A stretch of 64,000 bases of DNA from positions 682,001 to 746,000 of the forward strand of contig NZ_LT629783.1 in assembly GCF_900105835.1 (NCBI RefSeq), in the 5' to 3' direction. How positions within the stretch are numbered: the stretch's first letter is position 1; every line of letters starts with the position of its first letter. Source of the stretch: Pseudomonas fragi (GTDB lineage: Bacteria > Pseudomonadota > Gammaproteobacteria > Pseudomonadales > Pseudomonadaceae). Below, piece by piece: positions 26,951 through 36,646 of this stretch. Below the pieces are notes generated by a model, which searched no databases, was not told the DNA's origin, and was given only the letters and a program-made list of their open reading frames with translations. The position numbers and the translations under genes are program-made.

Positions 26951-27132
26951 GTTGTTCTCCACATACGGCCGCTTATTATTTTGACCGGCCCTATGGTTAC
27001 TTCACCCCAGGCTGGCGGTGCAGTCCAATCGTCATTGCTGATATGGTGATCAATATTTTTGATTATCGCGGTGGAACGTACTGCAGCGCCCGCTTGTCCA
27101 TTGAGCCTGTACTCCCATACGTTGAGGTGAAC

Positions 27133-27468
27133 ATGCGCAGCTTGATTTCTGCATCGATAGTGGCTGGTTTCCTGTGTGTCGCGCCTTATGCCGCGCAGGC
27201 TGATGATGCCAAACCCGCAGACTGCAACCCCGGGCAGATCCTGGCCGAATCAATGGACCTGAGCAGTTGCTATGGTCACGGCGACAAGGCACCTGATCAA
27301 TACACGCGGGACGATGTTGCGATCAGCGACTGGAAGGCCAAAGGGCTGCCCCAGCCCGATGAGCATGAACAATGGGTGCAAATCAGCGGGCATTATGTGC
27401 TGGTCAATCGGGTCAATGCCGTGATCAAGGAAATCCGTACCCGGGACGGCAAAGTACTGGGTAAATAG
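27133..27468 (+). CDS. RcnB-family periplasmic protein
   Basis: Secreted protein of 111 residues, signal peptide ending AAQA/D. The C-terminal part WVQISGHYVLVNRVNAVIKEIR matches the RcnB fold (nickel/cobalt homeostasis in E. coli), and the DDVAISDWKAKGLPQPDEHEQW linker is typical of the wider family. It stands alone downstream of the divergent SDR gene. Metal binding in this copy is not evident from residues; the role is inferred. Confidence 0.75.
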   Translation: MRSLISASIVAGFLCVAPYAAQADDAKPADCNPGQILAESMDLSSCYGHGDKAPDQYTRDDVAISDWKAKGLPQPDEHEQWVQISGHYVLVNRVNAVIKEIRTRDGKVLGK

Positions 27469-27529
27469 TCACAGCGCGGCGCGTTCTTGCTCGCGATGGC
27501 CGGAACGCGCCGTACCTGCCAGTTTGCGC

Positions 27530-28033
27530 TTAACCCGCCTCGCGGCCGTGGGCAGCAGTGGCCAGTTGCCCGGTATCGACGCGCACAAAAATCGAGTCGC
27601 CCAGCGCTGTCAGCACATCCCCGGCATACACTTCGCAGAGGATCCGCGTCTTGCGCCCGACATCGCCCTCGACCCTGGCCCGCAGGGTCAGCGGCACGCC
27701 CATCGGCGTCGGCTTGATAAACTTGATCCCCAGATTCCCCGTGACACAACTGATGCGTGGCAAGCTGGCCACTTCGCGGTGCTCCATGCGGTAGTGATAG
27801 GCCATTGCCGTCCAGTTGGAGTGGCAGTCGACCAGCATGGCGACCAGGCCGCCATACACCAGCTCGGGCCAGCCGCAGTACTTGGGGTCGGGCAGGTACT
27901 CGGCGCGCACATGCACGCCGTCTTCATCCCAGAAGCTCTTGATATGCAGGCCGTCGGGGTTGCTGCTGCCGCAGCCGTAGCACACGCCATCCGGCGCAGC
28001 GGTGTCTTGTAGCGAAGGGGTAAGCTCAGGCAT
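27530..28033 (-). CDS. PaaI-family hotdog thioesterase
   Basis: A 167-residue protein of the 4HBT/PaaI group. Landmarks: CYGCGSSNPDGLHIKSFWDEDG near 18-39 and PELVYGGLVAMLVDCHSNWTAMA near 55-77, the helix that holds the active-site region. These enzymes cleave acyl-CoA thioesters; the acyl chain is unknown. A 14-bp palindrome 31 bp upstream of the start may be its operator. Confidence 0.85.
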   Translation of the reverse strand: MPELTPSLQDTAAPDGVCYGCGSSNPDGLHIKSFWDEDGVHVRAEYLPDPKYCGWPELVYGGLVAMLVDCHSNWTAMAYHYRMEHREVASLPRISCVTGNLGIKFIKPTPMGVPLTLRARVEGDVGRKTRILCEVYAGDVLTALGDSIFVRVDTGQLATAAHGREAG

Positions 28034-28063
28034 GGCGTGATCGTCCGTGGAATGAAGGATGCC

Positions 28064-28077
28064 TTACGTTAACGTAA
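28064..28077. promoter_or_regulatory. Perfect palindrome TTACGTTAACGTAA (LiuR-like operator candidate)
   Basis: A 14-bp perfect palindrome sits 31 bp before the thioesterase start and 191 bp before hemB. From memory it resembles the ACGT-N2-ACGT pattern of MerR-type LiuR operators that control branched-chain amino-acid and fatty-acid catabolic genes. The rest of the 28034-28267 gap shows no gene. Confidence 0.5.
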
Positions 28078-28267
28078 ACGTTGGTATGAGTGCACGGCTT
28101 TGATGTGTGTCAGGCAGGGGCAGGGCAAGCGGGGCCATACTGCGCAAACCCGGCGTGACAAGCGGCCGCAGATAGGCCAGATCTTTTGCAATTGCAGGAT
28201 CAATCCTGTATTTGTTGCGCCATAGAGCCAAGGCTCGTCTGTTTTTTGAATCTGCCCATCAGGAACC

Positions 28268-29245
28268 ATGATGCCTAACCAGTTCCCCGCTGTACGCCCG
28301 CGCCGCCTGCGCCGTTCCCAGACCCTTCGCGACATGTTCCAGGAAACCGAATTCAGCCTCAACGACCTGGTGCTGCCGATTTTCGTCGAAGAAGAAATCG
28401 ACGACTTCGTGCCTATCACCAGTATGCCGGGGGTGATGCGTATACCTGAGTCGAAACTGGCGGGTGAGATCGAGCGTTATGCGCGGGCGGGGCTCAAGTC
28501 GGTGATGCTGTTCGGCGTGTCCCATCATCTGGACGCCACTGGCAGCGATGCCATGCGCGAAGACGGCCTGGTGTCGCGTATGGTGCGCATCAGCAAGGAT
28601 GCCGCGCCTGACATGGTGGTGATGAGCGATACCTGCTTCTGCGAGTACACCTCTCACGGCCATTGCGGCGTGATGCATGACCACGGTGTCGACAACGACG
28701 CGACCCTGATCAACTTGGGCAAGCAGGCGGTCGCCGCCGCGGCGGCAGGTGCCGACTTTATCTCGCCTTCGGCAGCAATGGACGGCCAGGTGCAGGCCAT
28801 TCGCAGCGCCCTGGACGGTGCCGGCTTTAGCGACACGTCGATCATGGCGTACTCGACCAAATTCGCCTCGGCTCTCTATGGCCCGTTCCGTGAAGCGGGC
28901 GGCAGTGCGCTCAAGGGCGACCGCAAGTCCTACCAGATGAACCCGATGAACCGCCGCGAGGCCATCCGCGAGTCGCTGCTGGACGAGCAGGAAGGTGCAG
29001 ATGTGCTGATGGTCAAGCCCGCCGGTGCTTACCTGGACATCATCCGCGACATTCGCCAGGCCTCGCACCTGCCATTGGCGGCTTACCAGGTCAGCGGTGA
29101 GTACGCAATGATCAAGTTCGGTGCCCAGGCCGGTGCCATTGACGAGGCCCGCGTAGTACGCGAGAGCCTGGGTTCGATCAAGCGTGCAGGTGCCGACATG
29201 ATCCTCACCTACTTTGCGATGGATCTGGCGCTGCAGGGCATCTAA
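28268..29245 (+). CDS. hemB: Porphobilinogen synthase, zinc (cysteine) type
   Basis: Condenses two 5-aminolevulinate molecules to porphobilinogen in tetrapyrrole synthesis. The 325-residue sequence has the triple-cysteine zinc site C123, C125 and C133 in [14 protein letters not shown], with Schiff-base lysines in MAYSTKFAS and [11 protein letters not shown]. The long stretch [20 protein letters not shown] through [15 protein letters not shown] is nearly that of the E. coli enzyme. Known P. aeruginosa HemB instead has aspartates (DVALDPFTTHGQDG) and uses magnesium, so this is probably a second, acquired-type copy. A surE gene follows 59 bp later. Confidence 0.95.
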   Translation: MMPNQFPAVRPRRLRRSQTLRDMFQETEFSLNDLVLPIFVEEEIDDFVPITSMPGVMRIPESKLAGEIERYARAGLKSVMLFGVSHHLDATGSDAMREDGLVSRMVRISKDAAPDMVVMSDTCFCEYTSHGHCGVMHDHGVDNDATLINLGKQAVAAAAAGADFISPSAAMDGQVQAIRSALDGAGFSDTSIMAYSTKFASALYGPFREAGGSALKGDRKSYQMNPMNRREAIRESLLDEQEGADVLMVKPAGAYLDIIRDIRQASHLPLAAYQVSGEYAMIKFGAQAGAIDEARVVRESLGSIKRAGADMILTYFAMDLALQGI

Positions 29246-29304
29246 GCTGCAGGCGGCAAGCAATCTCGTGCTGGCTTGCCGCCCCTCTTCCAAAGGAGAA
29301 CTCC

Positions 29305-30081
29305 ATGCCCCACGCCCGACTCGAACGCATCCTGATTACCAACGACGACGGGATTGACGCCCCGGGTCTGGCCGCACTTGAGGCCGTGGCCCACGAGCTG
29401 GCGGACGAAGTCTGGGTAGTGGCACCGGACCATGACCAAAGCGGTATCTCCACGGCCATCAGCATTCACCACCCGTTGCGCGTCACCCAGCGCGGCGAGC
29501 GCCGCTTCTCGGTTTCCGGAACCCCGGCCGACTGTGTGGCGATGGCCTTGCAGCAGCTGCTGGACAAACCGCCGCAACTGCTGCTGTCAGGTATCAACAA
29601 AGGCGCCAACCTGGGGGTTGAAACCTTGTTTTCCGGTACCGTAGGCGCGGCCATGACCGGTTTGTTGATGGGCGTGCCGTCCATCGCCTTGAGCCAGTAC
29701 TTTACCCGTCGCAGTGCCGTGCGCTGGGATACCGCCCGCACCCTGGCCCCCGGCGTGATCCGGCAGTTGCTCGGCAAGGGCTGGGAACAAAGGGCCTGCC
29801 TGAATATCAACTTTCCCGACGTACCAGCCGATGACGCCGGGCCGATCCAGATCACCCGCCAGGGTGCCGGGCGCATGGACGGTGTGGAAGCCATCGAGCG
29901 CACCGACTTTCGCGAGGCCAAGTACTACTGGCTCAGCATCACCCGCCATCAGCACGCCGAAGCCATCGACACCGAAACCCAGGTGGTAACCCAGGGCGGG
30001 ATCTCGGTCACGCCACTGGAGTTCGATCGCACCGCCATGCCCCTGCGCGAGCAACTGCGCAGCGCGCTGCAAGCCAGTTAA
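29305..30081 (+). CDS. surE: 5'/3'-nucleotidase SurE
   Basis: Survival protein E, a metal-dependent phosphatase on nucleoside monophosphates and short polyphosphate. Length 258 residues, usual for the family. ILITNDDGIDAPGLAAL holds the acidic metal pair (NDDG near 13-16), with APDHDQSGIS, GTPADCVAMAL and SGINKGANLG following in order. The canonical Pseudomonas surE sits in the pcm-nlpD-rpoS region; none of these genes is here, so this is probably a paralogue. It ends tail-to-tail with a LysR gene, sharing 4 bp. Confidence 0.92.
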   Translation: MPHARLERILITNDDGIDAPGLAALEAVAHELADEVWVVAPDHDQSGISTAISIHHPLRVTQRGERRFSVSGTPADCVAMALQQLLDKPPQLLLSGINKGANLGVETLFSGTVGAAMTGLLMGVPSIALSQYFTRRSAVRWDTARTLAPGVIRQLLGKGWEQRACLNINFPDVPADDAGPIQITRQGAGRMDGVEAIERTDFREAKYYWLSITRHQHAEAIDTETQVVTQGGISVTPLEFDRTAMPLREQLRSALQAS

Positions 30082-31013
30082 GCCCAATGGGCCGGGTCAT
30101 CGACGATGGCCTGGTGCCCTTCAAGCACCTTGGGGATTTCCTGCTTGAGGAACTCCACCCAGGTCTTGACCTTGGCATCCAGAAACCGCCGTGAAGGGTA
30201 GAGCGCGTAGATGCTTTTTTCGTGCAGGCGGTAATGTGGCAGCAGACGCACCAGCGAGCCGCGCTGATAAGAGCCTACCGCCACATAATCGGGCAACAGG
30301 CACACCCCGAGCCCGGCCTCGGCCGCTTTGGCCATCGCTTCCGCCACGTTGACCTGGAACACGTTGCCGGGGCGGATCACTTGTTCGCCCTGATCATCGC
30401 GAAAGGTCCAGCTGTCGGTAAACAACGGGTCGACCAGGTGCAGGCAGCGGTGCTGGTGCAGATCGTCAGGTACCGTCGGGATGTCCCGGCCCTTGAGGTA
30501 GGAGGGGGCTGCACTGATGACACTGAAGATGCTGCCCAGCGGCTGGCCGATCAGCTCCGAATCCGGCAGATGGGCCGACAGGGTAATCACCAGGTCATGC
30601 CCCTCTTCAAGCAGATCGGGCTGGCGTTGTGACAGGGTGAGGTCGACATGTACCTGCGGATACAGCTCGGTGTAGCGGGCCACCAACGGTGCCAGCAGCT
30701 GGATGCCCAACCCGGTGGTGGACTGCACACGCAAATGGCCACGGGGGATCAGGTGCGCACCCGCCGCTTCGGCATTGGCATCCTCGATCTCGCCCAGAAT
30801 CATCCGGCAGCGTTCCAGATAACGCGCACCCACCTCGGTCAGGGCCAGGCGCCGTGTGCTGCGTTGCAACAGCCGGGCTTGCAGCGAAGACTCCAGCTCG
30901 GACAGCAGCCGCGAGGTTTGCGCCGTTGAATAACCCAGCGCCTGCGCCGCCGCGGTGAAGCTGCCGGTTTCGACTACGCGGACAAACACCCGCATCGCCT
31001 GAAAAATATCCAT
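30078..31013 (-). CDS. LysR-family transcriptional regulator
   Basis: A 311-residue regulator. The N-terminal winged helix reads MDIFQAMRVFVRVVETGSFTAAAQALGYSTAQTSRLLSELE-like, with the helix-turn-helix at about 18-40, and the substrate-binding domain follows (GHLRVQSTTGLGIQLL...). The ATG at 31013 was chosen since it opens exactly at the HTH; the upstream open frame lacks homology. It may control surE/hemB or a distant target; its own divergent neighbour, a wzz-like gene, is over 300 bp away. Confidence 0.88.
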   Translation of the reverse strand: MDIFQAMRVFVRVVETGSFTAAAQALGYSTAQTSRLLSELESSLQARLLQRSTRRLALTEVGARYLERCRMILGEIEDANAEAAGAHLIPRGHLRVQSTTGLGIQLLAPLVARYTELYPQVHVDLTLSQRQPDLLEEGHDLVITLSAHLPDSELIGQPLGSIFSVISAAPSYLKGRDIPTVPDDLHQHRCLHLVDPLFTDSWTFRDDQGEQVIRPGNVFQVNVAEAMAKAAEAGLGVCLLPDYVAVGSYQRGSLVRLLPHYRLHEKSIYALYPSRRFLDAKVKTWVEFLKQEIPKVLEGHQAIVDDPAHWA

Positions 31014-31361
31014 CCTGATTATTACCCCACACGTAAGCGTGCTTTCTTGTGGCGGCAATAATTACACAGTCCGGGCCACTGTGCCGTGGTGACGTGTGCT
31101 TTCCAGGAAAGCGGCGCAAATACGTTGTGACTTTACCCTGTTTTTTGTGAGGTAATTCTCATTAGAGCGCAGGAGATATCCTATTTTAAATAAAGTAGTT
31201 GGATATCATTTTCTAATTACTTGCTTTTGTTGTTCTATGTGCTTGATTTATATAGAAGCGAATTTTCCTAGGAATAGCCTGTCAAACACATTGCGTCATC
31301 ATGTGGTCGATACGCCCTCAGCAGCCAGCTTGACTAAGCTTTATTTACAAGGTGCATTCAT
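31014..31361. promoter_or_regulatory. AT-rich intergenic region with inverted repeat GATATCC...GGATATC
   Basis: This 348-bp gap between the LysR and wzz-like genes is markedly AT-richer than its surroundings. It holds an inverted repeat, GATATCC (31175) and GGATATC (31201), with a 19-bp spacer, and several poly-T and TATA-like stretches. No gene is supported. It likely carries the wzz promoter and perhaps sites for a silencer such as MvaT, which favours AT-rich DNA. Confidence 0.4.
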
Positions 31362-32660
31362 TTGACTATTCATCAGTACCCAAAAGGACGAAAAGTTGAC
31401 GCTGAGATCGATTTGTTTGAATTGATCCATTCTTTTTGGCGACAAAAAAAACTGATTGCAGCCACTGCGGTAATTACCGGATTAGTGGCAATTGGCTATG
31501 TTTCCTTTGCGCAAAAAATCTATCAAACCAGCAGCCTGCTGCGCCCTGCAGCCATCAACGAACTGGATGCCCTGAATCGTTCCGAGGTCTACACCCTGCC
31601 TGCGGCAGAGGCTTTAGGTAAAGTAGGGCTGGCACTTGATTCCTATGAAAACCGCTTGAATTTTTTTCGCGATCACCCGGAGTTATTCAAACCCCTGGAA
31701 CAGCCCGGCAGATCACTGGAGCAAAGCTTCGAAATGTTTAACCGGGATGCCATTACCCTGGTACAGCCTGCTGCGAACAAGGGTGATTCAACCAATCCTT
31801 ATATAAGGCTGGAACTTACTTACCCTTCCTCGCTTGATGGGGTGGCGATTCTCAATGGTTTTGTTGACTACGCGATCAATAACCAACGTGAGCAAATTAG
31901 TGCCGACCTCAAGGTTATTATCAGTAACCGGCTCAGGGAACTGGATACCCAGATAAATGCTGCGCGATCAAGCTATCACTCTGAAAAAGAAGGAAAAATC
32001 GCAACTTTGGTCGAAGCTGACACGCTGCAAAAAGCCCGTCTGGAAGATGAGCTGAAGGCGTTGCGCCTGCAGCTTAAAATGGAGCGCGAATCGCGAATCC
32101 AACAGCTCAACGAGGCCATTTCGATTGCCAAGTCACTGGGCATTACCCGCCCGACCACGCCGGCAGCTATGGCCGATGCGGCACAGGGCGCCTCATCGAG
32201 AGTAGTGCGCACCGAAATCACGTCGCAAAGCACGCCCTTGTATTTTATGGGCTCCCAGGCCCTGGAAGCCGAGCGCGCAGCCCTGCTCAAGCGTACGACC
32301 GATGACTTTACCGACAACCGCATTTCGCAGATTCATAAAAAGATGCAGTTGCTTGAGGTCAATCGCCAGGTCGAAATGCTCGGTAAGCGCTCGAACGAAG
32401 ATGTGTTCCTCAAGGATATCGAGCCATTGCGTGCCGAAGTGGTACGCCTTGGCCGGCTCAATACGGACATGAGCCATCTTGGCCTGGTCAGCATTGACCG
32501 CAAGGCCCAGGCCCCGACGGAAGCGGTCAAGCCGAAAAAGGCACTGATTGTCGGGCTGGCCGTGGTGCTGGGCCTGTTGCTGGGGCTGACGATTGCGACC
32601 GTGCGCTTCCTGATCCAGCGCCGCCAGCAAGGGGTCAAGCCAGCACTGCCACCGACTTGA
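31362..32660 (+). CDS. Wzz-type polysaccharide chain-length determinant
   Basis: Polysaccharide co-polymerase of 432 residues, longer than standard Wzz (about 330-370) and closer to FepE/Wzz2 types. A cytoplasmic N-terminus with [16 protein letters not shown] precedes TM1 (about 30-50); the periplasmic domain has long coiled-coil stretches (about 185-270); TM2 is near 393-412 ([21 protein letters not shown]). It starts with TTG after AAGGTG. There are no O-antigen or capsule assembly genes beside it, so it is an orphan; base composition at its 5' end is AT-rich. Its last 26 bp overlap the end of modC in the opposite strand. Confidence 0.85.
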   Translation: MTIHQYPKGRKVDAEIDLFELIHSFWRQKKLIAATAVITGLVAIGYVSFAQKIYQTSSLLRPAAINELDALNRSEVYTLPAAEALGKVGLALDSYENRLNFFRDHPELFKPLEQPGRSLEQSFEMFNRDAITLVQPAANKGDSTNPYIRLELTYPSSLDGVAILNGFVDYAINNQREQISADLKVIISNRLRELDTQINAARSSYHSEKEGKIATLVEADTLQKARLEDELKALRLQLKMERESRIQQLNEAISIAKSLGITRPTTPAAMADAAQGASSRVVRTEITSQSTPLYFMGSQALEAERAALLKRTTDDFTDNRISQIHKKMQLLEVNRQVEMLGKRSNEDVFLKDIEPLRAEVVRLGRLNTDMSHLGLVSIDRKAQAPTEAVKPKKALIVGLAVVLGLLLGLTIATVRFLIQRRQQGVKPALPPT

Positions 32661-33723
32661 TCTGTGCCCATAGCCATTGCCCGGGGTGCAGGCCCAGTTG
32701 GTCCCGGGAATAGCGGGTTATCCGGGCCAGCAGGGGAGTGCCGTCGGCATCCAGGCGTATCAGCACATGGGCCTGGTTGTCGGCGACAGTTTCGCTGACC
32801 ACCGTTACCCGCAAGCTATTGAGGATGCTGCTGTGTTCGGCCGGGGTCAGGCTCAGGCTGATATCCCGGGCCTGTACCTTGACGCGTAGCGGCCGGCCAA
32901 CGGCCATTGAGGCATGGGTCACCCTCAGATGCTGGGCGCTGCCAGGCAACTGCAGGGTCAACAGCTGATAATTGAGGTTATAAGCACCCACTTGCCCCTC
33001 AATCACCACCCCGGCGTCATCCCCTCGCGCCAGGGGCAGGTCGAGCCTGGCCAGGGTCTCGCCAATCGGGCCGCTTGCTATTACTTTGCCTTCACTCAGC
33101 AGCACTATATGGTCCGCCAGCCGCGCCACCTCGTCCTGGGAATGACTGACGTAGAGCACGGGTATGTCCAGCTCGGCGTGCAGGCGCTCGAGATACGGCA
33201 AGATCTCGCTCTTGCGCTGGCTGTCGAGCGCAGCCAGGGGCTCATCCATCAACAGCAGCCTGGGGCTGGTGAGCAAGGCCCGGGCGATACCGACCCGCTG
33301 GCGCTCGCCACCGGACAAGTTGTGCGGCGCCCGTTGCAGCAGGTGGGTGATGCCCAGCAGCTCGCTGGCATGGGCCAGGTCCACCCGCCGCTCCTGGCGG
33401 GCGATGCGCTTGAGGCCGAACTCCAGGTTGGCCCGCACCGACAGGTGCGGGAACAGGCTGGCTTCCTGGAATATATAGCCCAGCGCCCGCTGGTGTACCG
33501 GCACAAAGTGCTTACGCTGGCTGTCTTGCCAAACCTCGTCATTGATCTGGACATAGGCCTGGCTGGCCCGTTCGAGCCCGGCGATACAGCGCAGGCAGGT
33601 GGTCTTGCCCGAGCCCGAATGACCGTAGAGCGCAGTCACCCCTTTGCCTGGCAGTTGCAGGTCGAGGTCCAGGGCAAAACCTGGATAGTGATGCTGCAAG
33701 CGAAGGTTGATCTGCGACGTCAT
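32635..33723 (-). CDS. modC: Molybdate ABC transporter ATPase
   Basis: ATP-binding subunit, 362 residues. Walker [10 protein letters not shown] (34-42), signature [16 protein letters not shown], Walker [13 protein letters not shown], and a C-terminal MOP/TOBE oxyanion-binding domain (about 290-360) ending [19 protein letters not shown]. It imports molybdate with ModB and ModA for molybdopterin enzymes. Start 2 bp after the modB stop. Its 3' end overlaps the convergent wzz-like gene by 26 bp. Confidence 0.95.
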   Translation of the reverse strand: MTSQINLRLQHHYPGFALDLDLQLPGKGVTALYGHSGSGKTTCLRCIAGLERASQAYVQINDEVWQDSQRKHFVPVHQRALGYIFQEASLFPHLSVRANLEFGLKRIARQERRVDLAHASELLGITHLLQRAPHNLSGGERQRVGIARALLTSPRLLLMDEPLAALDSQRKSEILPYLERLHAELDIPVLYVSHSQDEVARLADHIVLLSEGKVIASGPIGETLARLDLPLARGDDAGVVIEGQVGAYNLNYQLLTLQLPGSAQHLRVTHASMAVGRPLRVKVQARDISLSLTPAEHSSILNSLRVTVVSETVADNQAHVLIRLDADGTPLLARITRYSRDQLGLHPGQWLWAQIKSVAVLA

Positions 33724-33725
33724 CT

Positions 33726-34406
33726 TCAGCTCCAGCTGGTTTGCGATTTGCGACTGGAATACAACGCCAGCAACACCAGAAAGGAAAACACCACCATTGC
33801 CCCCGCCAACCAGTGTGCCTGGGCATACTCCAGCGCCTCGACGTGGTCGTAGATCTGCACCGAGACCACGCGGGTTTTTTCCGGGATATTGCCGCCAATC
33901 ATCAGCACCACCCCAAATTCACCCACCGTATGGGCAAAGCCGAGAATCGCGGCCGTGATAAACCCGGGCCGGGCCAGGGGCAGGATTACGTTGAAAAAAC
34001 TGTCCCAGGGGGTTGCCCGCAGGGTGGCAGCGACTTCCAGCGGCCTGGGGCCGATGGCGGTAAATGCGTTCTGCAAAGGCTGGACGACAAAGGGCATGGA
34101 ATAGATCACCGAGCCAATCACCAGCCCGGCAAAACTGAAGGTCAGTGTGCCCAGGCCCAGAGACTGGGTGAGCTGGCCGATATAACCGTGCGGGCCCATC
34201 GCCAGCAGCAAATAAAAACCGATAACGGTGGGCGGCAGCACCAGGGGCAGGGCGACGATCGCCCCGACCGGCCCACGCAACCGCGAACGCGTATGGGCCA
34301 GCCACAGGGCAATGGGAGTGCCGACAATCAGCAGAATCACTGTTGTCAGTGACGCCAGTTGCAGGGTCAGCCAGATGGCAGCGAAGTCAGCACTGGTGAG
34401 CGGCAT
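33726..34406 (-). CDS. modB: Molybdate ABC transporter permease
   Basis: Inner-membrane permease of 226 residues with five to six helices. [19 protein letters not shown] N terminus ([18 protein letters not shown]), [22 protein letters not shown] and the EAA-loop region [27 protein letters not shown] are diagnostic for ModB. Two bases separate it from modA upstream and modC downstream, so all three are one unit. Confidence 0.95.
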   Translation of the reverse strand: MPLTSADFAAIWLTLQLASLTTVILLIVGTPIALWLAHTRSRLRGPVGAIVALPLVLPPTVIGFYLLLAMGPHGYIGQLTQSLGLGTLTFSFAGLVIGSVIYSMPFVVQPLQNAFTAIGPRPLEVAATLRATPWDSFFNVILPLARPGFITAAILGFAHTVGEFGVVLMIGGNIPEKTRVVSVQIYDHVEALEYAQAHWLAGAMVVFSFLVLLALYSSRKSQTSWS

Positions 34407-34408
34407 GG

Positions 34409-35191
<783 letters not shown>

Positions 35192-35222
35192 TTATTGGTG
35201 TGTCGGGCGCAGGGAAGATAGC

Positions 35223-35246
35223 CGCTATATATAAATATTTACAGCG
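35223..35246. promoter_or_regulatory. ModE-like operator upstream of modA
   Basis: CGCTATATAT-AAAT-ATTTACAGCG: the arms agree at 8 of 10 positions as an inverted repeat. From memory the E. coli ModE box is CGTTATATA-N-TATATAACG-like (the E. coli mod site begins CGCTATATA). The position fits a repressor site in the modABC promoter. Confidence 0.6.
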
Positions 35247-35294
35247 CTTTGTAAACCTGTGGCCGTAGAGGAGGGGGCAACGATCAACGTTGGC

Positions 35295-35945
35295 TCAGCC
35301 AGCCTGGCGCAAGGTGATATTGATTCGCTGCTCGCCCAGCAACCCGTGCCGCGCTGGCTTGATCGGCATTACGCCGTGAAAACGCAAGCGGTCAACACCG
35401 CCCCAGACCATCACATCACCATGAAACAGGGAAATACGTTGGGTCGGGTCGCTGCGCGCGAAGCCGCCAAACTGAAAGATCGCGGGCAGGCCCAGGGACA
35501 CGGAGACAATGGGGGCGGTATAAGAACGCTCGTTTTTGTCCTGGTGCAGGGACATTTTGGCGCCCGGGGCATAGGCATTGATCAGGCAGGCATCGGGCAC
35601 AAAGTCACTGAAGCCAGCCACGCTCGCCGCGGCGTCTGCCAGGCTCAGGAACACCTCGGGCATGGCCGGCCAGGGCCGGGTACTAAGGGGGTCGAGGGGG
35701 CTGTAGCGGTAACCGTCGCGGTCTGTGGTCCAGCCCAGGGTGCCACAGCTGCTCAAGCGGGCAGACATGGCAAGGCCGCCCGGGGTGTGCATCTGGCGCA
35801 AGGGGGATTGCTGTAAAACACCCCTCAGGGCTGCCAGCAGTTCGTCGACCCGGGGCAAGGCAAACCCGCGCAACACAAACCCCTGGGCGCTGATACGCTC
35901 GACGCGAGCGGGCTGCTGCAGGTCCTGCTCGGTGAACAGGTCCAC
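35295..35945 (-). CDS. alkB: Alpha-ketoglutarate-dependent DNA dioxygenase AlkB
   Basis: Repairs 1-methyladenine and 3-methylcytosine by oxidative demethylation. It is 216 residues, as in E. coli. The Fe(II) facial triad is visible as H and D in SLHQDKNE (near 133-137) and H in LRFHGV, and the oxoglutarate-binding arginines are in RINITLRQ at the C terminus. DACLINAYAPGAKMSLHQD matches the family core. It stands downstream of two small genes in the same orientation; no ada gene is nearby. Confidence 0.93.
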   Translation of the reverse strand: MDLFTEQDLQQPARVERISAQGFVLRGFALPRVDELLAALRGVLQQSPLRQMHTPGGLAMSARLSSCGTLGWTTDRDGYRYSPLDPLSTRPWPAMPEVFLSLADAAASVAGFSDFVPDACLINAYAPGAKMSLHQDKNERSYTAPIVSVSLGLPAIFQFGGFARSDPTQRISLFHGDVMVWGGVDRLRFHGVMPIKPARHGLLGEQRINITLRQAG

Positions 35946-35947
35946 TG

Positions 35948-36115
35948 TTACAGCGCCTTGCTGGCCTTGATCTCAGTGATCACATCATCGGCATCGCCGT
36001 GAATCTTCTCCAGGGCGGCGCGGGCCTCTTCTTCCGAGCCCGACTGCAACTGGGCAAACTCGAAGCGACGCTCGCCGTTGAGCTTGTACTTGATGACGTA
36101 CTTGGTGGTTTGCAC
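35948..36115 (-). CDS. Small conserved-looking protein (55 residues)
   Basis: A short gene starting at GTG (36115) after AGGAATTACC and ending at a TAA two bases before alkB. The product begins MQTTKYVIKYKLNGERRFEF and ends TEIKASKAL; it is charged, with an acidic SEEEAR segment in the middle. It has no signal or membrane segment. The good ribosome site and tight packing between DUF1883 and alkB support it. No function can be assigned. Confidence 0.65.
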   Translation of the reverse strand: MQTTKYVIKYKLNGERRFEFAQLQSGSEEEARAALEKIHGDADDVITEIKASKAL

Positions 36116-36134
36116 GGTAATTCCTGCCTGAGGT

Positions 36135-36437
36135 TTAGCGAAGTTTGGAGCTGGAGCGGCGCACGATCTTGATCGTCGGCTTGAAGCTGGGCTTGCGGGT
36201 GACGCTGATGGCCCGGGTGGTCACGGTATCAATGGTGATGTTCCAGAAACCGGTGCTCGGCGCCGTGATACGGGCCGGGAAGTCCTTGAAGGCACCGCCA
36301 TGATAGGAGTGGCGGCCACCATTTTTAAAGCTGCGAAAGTGCGCATCGCTCATCAGGCGGATGTTGCAAGGCTGGGAGCACTCGATGACGACAATGTCGT
36401 CTTCGTTGAGGTGCTCGCGCTGGTGAATAAATTTCAT
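36135..36437 (-). CDS. DUF1883 domain protein
   Basis: A 100-residue protein, start ATG at 36437 after GGAGACACC. MKFIHQREHLNEDDIVVIECS followed by NIRLMSDAHFRSFKNGGRHSYHGG matches the DUF1883 family, which is also found in TIR-domain proteins and phage-linked loci. The C terminus is basic (KPTIKIVRRSSSKLR). It may form a unit with the 55-residue gene and alkB. The function is unknown. Confidence 0.75.
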   Translation of the reverse strand: MKFIHQREHLNEDDIVVIECSQPCNIRLMSDAHFRSFKNGGRHSYHGGAFKDFPARITAPSTGFWNITIDTVTTRAISVTRKPSFKPTIKIVRRSSSKLR

Positions 36438-36486
36438 GGTGTCTCCAAAAACGTGAATCTGCTGAATAATCAGCACGATAGCATGT

Positions 36487-36513
36487 GCTTTAGCCCTGTC
36501 AGGGGGCTAAAGC
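36487..36513. other. Perfect 10-bp hairpin in the divergent gap
   Basis: GCTTTAGCCC and GGGCTAAAGC pair perfectly around a short loop. It lies between the divergent DUF1883 and lipoprotein genes. It lacks a T-run and could be an operator or a 5' leader hairpin of the DUF1883 mRNA. Confidence 0.45.
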
Positions 36514-36646
36514 CGGGTATTATGCCGTGATGCGGGTGAGTTTGACGTAAAACGTGGATAATCCGCCACTATTGAGTATTTATTCACGATGGCCCGGGAG
36601 AAATTTCGGATATCCATTGTCGTAGTGTCTTTAACGGAGAATGTCT

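Noticed and set aside
27049..27063. ATCAA-TATTT-TTGAT inverted repeat upstream of the RcnB-like gene
   Set aside because: Short AT-rich arms that are likely by chance; not strong enough to list as an operator.
31150..31168. Possible Fur box (TAATTCTCATTAG) before the wzz-like gene
   Set aside because: Only part of the 19-bp consensus matches and no iron-related gene is adjacent.
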